From an uncultured Bacteroides sp. (GTDB lineage: Bacteria > Bacteroidota > Bacteroidia > Bacteroidales > Bacteroidaceae), in NCBI RefSeq assembly GCF_959029255.1, contig NZ_CAUFUE010000048.1, positions 1-12,088 of the forward strand: a stretch of DNA of 12,088 nt. Direction: 5' to 3'. Both the position numbers and the translations under genes were made by a program. Below are positions 6,086 through 11,658 of the stretch, piece by piece (position 1 is the stretch's first letter; every line of letters begins with the position of its first letter). Below the pieces are notes generated by a model, which saw nothing but the letters and a program-made list of their open reading frames with translations, did not search any database and was not told the DNA's origin.

Positions 6086-7210
6086 TCAAAGTACTTTTTG
6101 AAAACGTTCAAGGAATGTGTCTGCTTCTTCCATGCTGAGACAGAGTGGTGGCAGCAAACGAAGCACATTCGTACCGCTGACACCGGTAAACACATGCTGT
6201 TCCTTCAGCAATTTCAGACGCAGTTCCTTAATGGGCTCCTCAAATTCCAACCCAATCATCAATCCGCGTCCCCGGACATCTTTTATTTGCGGGAACTTTT
6301 TCAGTTCCGTCATCAGATACTCACCTACCTTGCCCGCATTAGCGATAAGATTATCCTGCTCAATGACATCCAACACGGCAAGCGCTGCACTACATGCAAG
6401 ATGATTACCACCGAAAGTAGTCCCCAACTGTCCGTAAACAGGAGTGAACATCGGGCTGATAAGTACTCCTGCCATCGGAAAACCATTACCGATACCTTTG
6501 GCAACAGTTATAATATCTGCTTTGATGCCATTGTGTTGGTGAGCGAAGAATTTACCGCTGCGTCCGTATCCGCTTTGTATTTCGTCAAGTATCAGTACGG
6601 TGTTGTTGTCCGTACAAGCCTGGCGCAGTGCGTGCATAAACTCATCTGTCGGTAGCTGGATACCGCCTACACCCTGGATGCCTTCGATAATCACTGCACA
6701 GACATCGCCCTTGGCCAGTTCCGCCTTCATGGCGTCGATATCGTTCAGCGGAAGATACGTCACATGACCGCAGTCGTTGATGGGAGCGATGATTTTAGGA
6801 TTGTTGGTAACCTCCACTGCCAGTGAGGTACGTCCGTGGAAAGCTTTCGAGAAAGAAACTACCCGTGTACGTCCGTTGTAGAAAGATGAAAGTTTCAAAG
6901 CGTTTTCATTCGCTTCGGCTCCGCTATTAATAAGGAATAAAGAATAATCATCGTAACCGCAGGCTTTTCCCAATCGCTCTGCCACTTGCTGTTGCAACTT
7001 GTTGATGACAGAGTTGGAATAAAACCCTAATGTTGCTACCTGTTTGCTTATCATCTCTACGTAATGCGGATGTGCATGTCCGATAGAAATAACCGCATGT
7101 CCGCCATAAAGGTCGAGGTACTCCGTACCATTCTCGTCCCATACATGGCACCCCTTTCCTTTGACAATGTTTATGTCGAAGAGGGGATATACGTCGAATA
7201 ATTTCATCAT
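6086..7210 (-). CDS. argD: N-acylornithine aminotransferase (acetyl- or succinylornithine)
   Basis: This 374-residue class III pyridoxal-phosphate aminotransferase swaps an amino group between glutamate and N-acylglutamate semialdehyde to give N-acylornithine. Visible marks: NSGAEANENALK (95-106, cofactor phosphate binding), the acidic LDEIQSGYGRSG (208-219, D209 contacting the pyridine ring), the Schiff-base lysine K238 in VAKGIGNG, and TTFGGNHLA near 264-272. Length fits ArgD. In Bacteroides the later transcarbamylase uses N-succinylornithine, so the real substrate is probably the succinyl form; the sequence alone does not show this. The annotated start is one of two adjacent ATG codons (7208-7210 or 7205-7207). 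The ATG abuts one of the inverted repeats of the inserted four-helix-bundle unit, and the gap to that gene is 69 bases, unlike the tight spacing elsewhere in the operon. Confidence 0.93.
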   Translation of the reverse strand: MMKLFDVYPLFDINIVKGKGCHVWDENGTEYLDLYGGHAVISIGHAHPHYVEMISKQVATLGFYSNSVINKLQQQVAERLGKACGYDDYSLFLINSGAEANENALKLSSFYNGRTRVVSFSKAFHGRTSLAVEVTNNPKIIAPINDCGHVTYLPLNDIDAMKAELAKGDVCAVIIEGIQGVGGIQLPTDEFMHALRQACTDNNTVLILDEIQSGYGRSGKFFAHQHNGIKADIITVAKGIGNGFPMAGVLISPMFTPVYGQLGTTFGGNHLACSAALAVLDVIEQDNLIANAGKVGEYLMTELKKFPQIKDVRGRGLMIGLEFEEPIKELRLKLLKEQHVFTGVSGTNVLRLLPPLCLSMEEADTFLERFQKVL

Positions 7211-7243
7211 TTTAATGAAGAATTAAGAATGAAGAATGAAGAA
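7210..7243. repeat. Left terminal inverted repeat of the four-helix-bundle unit
   Basis: These 34 bases match the reverse complement of 7653-7686 at 32 of 34 positions. The sequence is built from GAAGAAT-like 7-base steps. It lies immediately upstream of the argD start codon (the first base overlaps it). Confidence 0.85.
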
Positions 7244-7279
7244 TTTGAGTAAACGATAAATGTACATATACTTGGCTTC

Positions 7280-7681
7280 TTATTCTTCATGAATATTGTT
7301 TTTAACTGTTTTGATTGAAGAGATGAGTAAAGCTATTAATTCTCCGCAATCTATCTCAATACTATTAAAAGAATTATTGGTAATGTAAGCCGAATCCTTT
7401 AGTAAATTCAACCAATAATCTGTTTCATTCGCTTCTTTTAGCGCAATACTTAACTTGTTAATGAAGTCGGGACGGCTTTGGGCAAACTCGGATTCTCGGA
7501 TTAATGCACCTATTGCCGTACCTGAACGAAGAATTTGTTTACTCAAGATAAAATCTTGCTTATTTTCTCGCAAGAATTTCGTCATGCGTATAATCCGTAG
7601 TGCGAACGAATAACTTTTGGCATGTAATAATGAGTCTATTCTGTTGCGTGAGTTCTTCATTCTTCGTTCTTCATTCTTCAT
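7280..7681 (-). CDS. Four-helix-bundle protein (23S rRNA intervening-sequence protein family)
   Basis: This 133-residue, all-helical protein carries the family signature: LSKQILRSGTAIGALIRE (46-63), then SEFAQSRPDFINKLSIAL (64-81) and KEANETDYWLNLL (82-94). The family was first seen as ORFs inside intervening sequences of 23S rRNA and occurs as scattered single genes in Bacteroidota. It is a small coiled bundle that may bind nucleic acid or form oligomers; its cellular job is not established. The ATG overlaps the argC stop codon by one base (TAATG), so it can be translated by coupling. The first ten residues (MKNEERRMKN) are encoded by the inverted repeat itself; a second ATG at residue 8 could instead be the true start. 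It lies between argC and argD, which are unrelated in function, and looks AT-rich, which supports recent insertion. Confidence 0.88.
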   Translation of the reverse strand: MKNEERRMKNSRNRIDSLLHAKSYSFALRIIRMTKFLRENKQDFILSKQILRSGTAIGALIRESEFAQSRPDFINKLSIALKEANETDYWLNLLKDSAYITNNSFNSIEIDCGELIALLISSIKTVKNNIHEE

Positions 7682-7686
7682 TAAAA
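7653..7686. repeat. Right terminal inverted repeat of the four-helix-bundle unit
   Basis: This is the inverted partner of 7210-7243 (32 of 34 identical). It includes the argC stop codon (7681-7683), the overlapping start codon of the four-helix-bundle gene (7679-7681) and that gene's first ten codons. Confidence 0.85.
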
Positions 7687-8649
7687 AGCACTCGGTTTTA
7701 ATCGTAAACCTACAGTCTCTTCCAAATTAAACATCAGGTTCATGTTATGAACAGCCTGTCCGCTGGCTCCTTTCAGCAAATTGTCGATACAAGAAATAAT
7801 CAACAACTTGTCACCATGCTTTTCCAAATGGATGAGGCATTTATTGGTATTTACCACCTGCTTCAAGTCGATATTCTTATCTACGATAAATGTAAAGGAA
7901 TCCTTTGCATAATACTCTTCATACATGCGGATGATTTCCTCCAGAGCCACCTTTGTCTTTACCACGATAGTCGCGAAAATGCCGCGCGGGAAGTCACCGC
8001 GATAAGGAATAAAATCAATTTCAGAGTCGAAGCTGTTCTGAAGCTGCTTGAGTGATTGTTTGATTTCGGGCACATGTTGGTGTTCAAAGGCCTTATAAAC
8101 ACTCATATTATTATTACGCCAACTGAAATGGCTCGTAGCTCCCGGCTTTACACCCGCTCCGGTGCTACCGGTAATGGCATTCACCATGATGTCATCATTC
8201 AGCATCAGATGCTTGGCTAGCGGCAACAAACCCAACTGGATGCAAGTAGCAAAACAACCCGGATTGGCGACATGATTTGCCTTACAGGTAGCCCGGCGAT
8301 TCAGTTCCGGCAAACCGTAAATAAAATCATGCTCAGGAGAAGCTATGCGGTAGTCCATGGAAAGGTCGATGATTTTCAGTTCTTCCGGTACATTGTGGCT
8401 TTCCATGAATTTCTTGGTGTCACCGTGAGCTGTACAGAAGAAAAGCACGTCTATTTCATCCAGCGGAAGCTGGTCGGTGAATACTAAATCTGTTTCGCCG
8501 TACAGTCCTTCGTGTACGTCAGTAATTTTGTTGCCGGCGTTGCTTGAGCTGTTGATGAAAACTATTTCCGCTTCCGGGTGGTTTAGCAGCAAACGTATCA
8601 GTTCGCCTGCCGTATATCCGGCTCCGCCGATGATTCCTACTTTAATCAT
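7681..8649 (-). CDS. argC: N-acyl-gamma-glutamyl-phosphate reductase
   Basis: This 322-residue enzyme reduces N-acylglutamyl phosphate to the semialdehyde with NADPH. The N-terminal nucleotide-binding motif is GGAGYTAGELIRLL (8-21). The catalytic cysteine is C132 in ANPGCFATC, followed by the GSTGAGVKPGA loop (161-171). The substrate-binding stretch AFEHQHVPEI (187-196) and the C-terminal NLLKGASGQAVHNMNLM (290-306) are standard ArgC marks, and the length is normal. It begins with a 4-base ATGA overlap with the end of argG, so the two are translationally coupled. Its stop codon lies inside the inverted repeat of the next unit, so the last one or two residues (ending SAF) may have changed when that unit arrived. 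In Bacteroides the acyl group is likely succinyl. Confidence 0.95.
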   Translation of the reverse strand: MIKVGIIGGAGYTAGELIRLLLNHPEAEIVFINSSSNAGNKITDVHEGLYGETDLVFTDQLPLDEIDVLFFCTAHGDTKKFMESHNVPEELKIIDLSMDYRIASPEHDFIYGLPELNRRATCKANHVANPGCFATCIQLGLLPLAKHLMLNDDIMVNAITGSTGAGVKPGATSHFSWRNNNMSVYKAFEHQHVPEIKQSLKQLQNSFDSEIDFIPYRGDFPRGIFATIVVKTKVALEEIIRMYEEYYAKDSFTFIVDKNIDLKQVVNTNKCLIHLEKHGDKLLIISCIDNLLKGASGQAVHNMNLMFNLEETVGLRLKPSAF

Positions 8650-9851
8650 ATTTTTTCGTCCTTATGATTTGAATAATAAGCACGTAGTGCTGTAGATGTT
8701 ACTTTGATAAATCCTTTGGCATCTTCCGCCGTCCATCCTTTCTGCATTTCACCGTATTCGCCGAACTTGTTTTTCACAAGGTCATCTGCGCTTTCTACGC
8801 CTACGGTAGAGAAACAAAGCGGATGGAGTTCAAGGATAGCCGTACCGTTCACGTTGCGTTGGGAAGATTCCAGCATGGCCTCGATGTCGCGCATCACCGG
8901 CTCCAGATATTGACTTTCGTGCAAGAACATGCCGTACCAGTTGGCTACCTGGTCTTTCCAATACTGCTGCCACTTGCTCAGCGTATATTTTTCCAGGAAT
9001 TTATGCGCGCCGATAATCAGCATCGGGGCGGCAGCTTCAAAACCTACACGGCCTTTAATACCGATAATCGTATCCCCCACATGCATATCACGACCGATAC
9101 CGTATGCGGCGCCAATTTCCTCTACCTTCTGAATAGCCTTGATAGGGTCGTCAAATCTCTCATCATTCACAGCTTTCAGTTCACCTTTCTCAAAAGTCAG
9201 GCGCAACTGTTCGCTACCCTCTTTGGTGCAATGTTTCAGATAAGCGCTTTCCGGCAATCCCTGTGCAGAATCCAGGATTTCACCCCCACAGATGGAAGTC
9301 CCCCAAAGACCTACATTATAAGAATATTTCAGCTTCGCGAAGTCAGCGGCAAATCCATGCTTGTTCAGGTAGTCGATTTCTTCCTGGCGGCTCAACGCCA
9401 TGTCACGGGTCAACGTGATTATTTCCACACCCGGAGCCATCACGAGGAAAGTCATGTCGAAACGAATTTGGTCGTTACCGGCACCTGTTGAACCATGTGC
9501 TATGGCATCCGCACCGATTTCATTGGCATAGCGGGCGATGGCTAGCGCCTGGAAGATACGTTCGGAACTTACGGAAATAGGATATGTACCGTTGCGCAAC
9601 ACGTTGCCGAACACCATGTATTTCAAGCTCTTTTCGTAATATTCCTGTGTCACGTCAATGGTAACGTATTTGGTTGCCCCCAACTTGTAGGCATTTTCTT
9701 CATTCGTTTTCAGCTGTTCGGGACTGAAACCACCCGTATTGGCGCAGGCGGCATACACCTCATATCCCTTTTCCTTAGCTAGATACATTACTGTGAATGA
9801 GGTATCCAGACCGCCGCTGAAAGCGACTACAACTTTTTTCTTCTTTTCCAT
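8646..9851 (-). CDS. argG: Argininosuccinate synthase (Bacteroidota-type)
   Basis: This 401-residue enzyme joins citrulline and aspartate using ATP to form argininosuccinate. The pyrophosphatase-type ATP loop is SGGLDTS (12-18). HGSTGAGNDQIRFD (119-132) corresponds to the classic HG-TG-GNDQ-RF aspartate/citrulline-binding segment. YSYNVGLWGTSICGGEILD (177-195) and HESQYLEPVMRDIEAML (321-337) match later conserved blocks. The length is typical. Several blocks differ from the common proteobacterial form (for example YPISVSSERIFQA near 90-102), so this belongs to a divergent branch. It starts 12 bases after the GNAT gene and overlaps argC by 4 bases. No argH is in the window, so the final step is encoded elsewhere. 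Confidence 0.95.
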   Translation of the reverse strand: MEKKKKVVVAFSGGLDTSFTVMYLAKEKGYEVYAACANTGGFSPEQLKTNEENAYKLGATKYVTIDVTQEYYEKSLKYMVFGNVLRNGTYPISVSSERIFQALAIARYANEIGADAIAHGSTGAGNDQIRFDMTFLVMAPGVEIITLTRDMALSRQEEIDYLNKHGFAADFAKLKYSYNVGLWGTSICGGEILDSAQGLPESAYLKHCTKEGSEQLRLTFEKGELKAVNDERFDDPIKAIQKVEEIGAAYGIGRDMHVGDTIIGIKGRVGFEAAAPMLIIGAHKFLEKYTLSKWQQYWKDQVANWYGMFLHESQYLEPVMRDIEAMLESSQRNVNGTAILELHPLCFSTVGVESADDLVKNKFGEYGEMQKGWTAEDAKGFIKVTSTALRAYYSNHKDEKI

Positions 9852-9863
9852 ATCCTTTTATTT

Positions 9864-10421
9864 TTAAATTTTATCATCTTCATGTAATTTCGGGTCGTAA
9901 AGCATTGCCGTGCAGATGCAGAACTTCCGGTTCTTGGCTACCAGTATATCGTGGTTGATACATCCTTCACAACCTTTCCAGAAAGACTCGTCGTCAGTCA
10001 GTTCGTTGAAAGTCACCGGTACGTACCCCAGTTCGGTATTCATTTTCATTACCGCAGCGCCACTGGTGAGGCTGAATATCTTGGCTTTGGGCCATCGCAG
10101 GCGTGCCAGGCGGAAAGATGCCTGCTTGATACGCTTTGCCAGTCCCAGACCACGGAAATCGGGATGTACAATCAACCCCGAAGTAGCTACATATTGCTTG
10201 TTTCCCCAGCTTTCAATATAGCTGAATCCGGCAAGCTCATCTCCACACAAGGCTATGATAGCCTTTCCTTCTTTCATTTTTGTCGCCACATATTCGTGTG
10301 TGCGTTCCGCGATGCCCGTTCCGCGTACCTTGGCAGCTTCCCTGATGGTATCCAAAATCTTATCCACATAAACTTCATGTGAGGCGTCAGCCACCATCAC
10401 ATCAATTTGTTTCGAATCCAT
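9864..10421 (-). CDS. GNAT acyltransferase, probable N-acylglutamate synthase (first arginine step)
   Basis: This 185-residue single GNAT domain would transfer an acyl group from acyl-CoA to an amine. The CoA-binding motif is VHPDFRGLGLAKRI (85-98), with R90-x-x-G93-x-A95 as the pyrophosphate loop. After it comes MNTELGYVPV (127-136), typical of the final GNAT strands. It lies between argR and argG, where a glutamate N-acyltransferase is missing from the pathway, and is the best candidate for that step. Bacteroides makes arginine through succinylated intermediates, so succinyl-CoA is the likely donor. I recall genetic work in B. thetaiotaomicron assigning this step to a gene at the same position. 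An unusual C-terminal part holds four cysteines in C151-x2-C154 and C168-x-C170 spacing, perhaps a metal or redox site. It lacks the amino-acid-kinase domain of classic ArgA. Confidence 0.8.
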   Translation of the reverse strand: MDSKQIDVMVADASHEVYVDKILDTIREAAKVRGTGIAERTHEYVATKMKEGKAIIALCGDELAGFSYIESWGNKQYVATSGLIVHPDFRGLGLAKRIKQASFRLARLRWPKAKIFSLTSGAAVMKMNTELGYVPVTFNELTDDESFWKGCEGCINHDILVAKNRKFCICTAMLYDPKLHEDDKI

Positions 10422-10444
10422 TTCTTTATTTTATTAGAATATAT

Positions 10445-10918
10445 TTATTTGATATTCGGAATGATTTGCGCTAAAAACTCCCTTACTTCTTCATGCGAAG
10501 CCGCTTCGTGCAATACCATCATAATGGTATCGTCTCCGGCAATGGTTCCCAGCACAGCGGGACATTCGCGGTTATCGATATCGTATGCCATACTGCTGGC
10601 GTAGCCCGGCCGGGTACGGATGACTGCAATATTTTTGGAAAACTGAAGCGAAACAAAACCGCTAGTCATCAGCATTTCGCTTGCACTCTGGTCGTTAGAG
10701 CGCTTATACATAATGTTGTTTGGCAATACATATACATATTTCCCATTCATATTGGCCGCTTTGGCAACTTTCAGTTGTTTCAGGTCACGTGACAAAGTGG
10801 CTTGCGTCAAATCAAAGCCTTCATTTCCCAAAGCCTGTAACAACTCCTCCTGTGAGCTAATGTCTTTGCTCGAGATAATCATTTTGATAGCGTCTAACCG
10901 ATTGGCTTTCTTTTTCAT
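10445..10918 (-). CDS. argR: Arginine repressor
   Basis: This 157-residue protein has the normal ArgR length and layout. The N-terminal winged helix contains the recognition helix TQATLSRDLKQLKV (38-51), with the S43-R44 pair that marks the family. The C-terminal domain (about 80-157) carries GTIAGDDTIM (124-133), where the aspartates bind the arginine side chain at the hexamer interface. With arginine bound it would form a hexamer and repress arginine genes. It is the first gene of the operon; the GNAT gene follows after 23 bases. Three ARG-box-like sites with 21-22 base spacing cover its promoter (10924-10980), which implies that it regulates itself and the genes after it. Confidence 0.95.
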   Translation of the reverse strand: MKKKANRLDAIKMIISSKDISSQEELLQALGNEGFDLTQATLSRDLKQLKVAKAANMNGKYVYVLPNNIMYKRSNDQSASEMLMTSGFVSLQFSKNIAVIRTRPGYASSMAYDIDNRECPAVLGTIAGDDTIMMVLHEAASHEEVREFLAQIIPNIK

Positions 10919-10923
10919 GTTTC

Positions 10924-10980
10924 TGTATAATTATTCTTAGAACGGTGCAAAATTATTGATTATTTTTGAAAGAATATGCA
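10924..10980 (-). promoter_or_regulatory. Three phased ARG-box-like operators at the argR promoter
   Basis: Compared with the ARG box core TGAATwwwwATTCA: 10924-10937 (TGTATAATTATTCT) matches 12 of 14 positions, 10946-10959 (TGCAAAATTATTGA) 11 of 14, and 10967-10980 (TGAAAGAATATGCA) 11 of 14. The sites start 22 and 21 bases apart, matching the pair spacing known for ArgR hexamers. The middle site overlaps the -7 element. The region is AT-rich, so each single site is weak; the regular spacing is the main support. Confidence 0.5.
10948..10955 (-). promoter_or_regulatory. Candidate Bacteroides -7 element for the arginine operon
   Basis: On the minus strand this reads TAATTTTG, a full match to TAnnTTTG. 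It predicts a start near 10941 and a leader of about 23 bases before argR. No good -33 element is visible. Confidence 0.5.
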
Positions 10981-11010
10981 GAAATGGTAGAATTTTTATT
11001 CTTTTTAAAA

Positions 11011-11051
11011 GAAAAAGGGTTGTAGCGAAAAGAACTTCTGCTACAACCCTT
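11011..11051 (-). terminator. Rho-independent terminator of the HU-like gene
   Basis: On the minus strand AAGGGTTGTAGC (11051-11040) pairs perfectly over 12 bases with GCTACAACCCTT (11026-11015), and TTTTTC follows. It is about 43 bases past the HU-like gene's stop codon. It insulates that gene from argR. Confidence 0.82.
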
Positions 11052-11093
11052 CTTCCATTTTCAGGAGAATTTCTCCTTTGTCCCGATGAATAG

Positions 11094-11573
11094 TTAACCT
11101 AACGGATTTTCGTTTTGGTCTTCACCGGAACCACTGTCCGAACCGCCGTTTCCGCTTTCACCGTTTCCGGCCGAAGCGTTTTCCGATTCAATGACCATAC
11201 GTGTCACCCCGGAATCCTTCATCATATTCTTCAAGCGCTTTCCCGGTACGAAAATCAACTTCTGCCGATAAATAACATCTGCCGTAACAGATTTCGCTTC
11301 TTCCTGGCTTTTACCGTTCAACCCCGGCCGAATACTTCCAAAATCCCCTAATCTCACGGTTGCGCCAATACTGGCATAGGTGCAAAGTGCATCAATCATA
11401 CCGTCGAGAACTGCTTTTACAATACCTCTCGGCACAAATCCCTGACTGGTTACTTGCTCACATAACATATTGAAATCAATATCTGCTACAGATACTGAGG
11501 TGGCTACATACTTTTCAACTTTGGCCTCGCCAATACCAACTTTTCTTTTTCTTATTGCATAACGAAATGACAT
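11094..11573 (-). CDS. HU-family DNA-binding protein with acidic Gly/Ser/Asn tail
   Basis: This 159-residue protein is of the Bacteroidota HU-like (HU-HIG) type. The domain spans about residues 1-125: helices in FNMLCEQVTSQGFVPRGIVKAVLDGMIDAL (34-63) act as the dimer base, then GATVRLGDFGSIRPGL (70-85), which matches the conserved HU 'LG-FG-F' strand. An arm-like stretch and the helix FVPGKRLKNMMKD (108-120) follow. Residues about 131-159 form a low-complexity tail rich in Gly, Ser, Asn and Glu, absent from classic 90-residue HU. Such proteins bind and bend DNA, but the specific role of this type is unknown. In Bacteroidales these genes are often found near amidase and 'smalltalk' genes; none is seen here. 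It has its own -7 element and a strong terminator, so it is a single-gene unit. Confidence 0.88.
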   Translation of the reverse strand: MSFRYAIRKRKVGIGEAKVEKYVATSVSVADIDFNMLCEQVTSQGFVPRGIVKAVLDGMIDALCTYASIGATVRLGDFGSIRPGLNGKSQEEAKSVTADVIYRQKLIFVPGKRLKNMMKDSGVTRMVIESENASAGNGESGNGGSDSGSGEDQNENPLG

Positions 11574-11635
11574 AATTGTGTTTGTTTTTAAAATTAATAA
11601 ATAGTTTTATTTTTGTGTTTAAGCTTAAAACGATG

Positions 11636-11658
11636 CAAATATATGTGTTTTATATTTG
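11636..11658. promoter_or_regulatory. HU-gene -7 element inside a perfect 8-bp inverted repeat
   Basis: CAAATATA (11636-11643) and TATATTTG (11651-11658) are perfect inverted copies around a 7-base spacer. Read on the minus strand, the first is a full TAnnTTTG -7 element, 63 bases before the HU-like gene's ATG. Read on the plus strand, the second is a -7 element pointing right. The pair may be two divergent promoters or an operator overlapping one promoter. Confidence 0.45.

Larger units (their letters stand above)
7210..7686 (-). mobile_element. Putative 477-bp insertion unit with 34-bp inverted ends carrying a four-helix-bundle gene
   Basis: A single small gene lies inside two near-identical inverted repeats, within an otherwise tightly packed arginine operon whose other joins are 4-base overlaps or gaps of 12-23 bases. 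The outer edges fall on the argC stop codon and the argD start codon. The unit has no transposase; if it moved, it used an enzyme from elsewhere. I see no clear target-site duplication. Calling it mobile is inference from the repeats, its intergenic position and the known scattered distribution of this protein family. Confidence 0.5.

Noticed and set aside
6029..6655. A 208-codon open frame on the plus strand
   Set aside because: It begins inside the argD terminator hairpin and is antisense to argD. It has no domain and no promoter of its own.
8823..9491. A 222-codon open frame on the plus strand
   Set aside because: It is antisense to argG, and its product has no recognisable motif. A convincing essential-pathway gene occupies the other strand.
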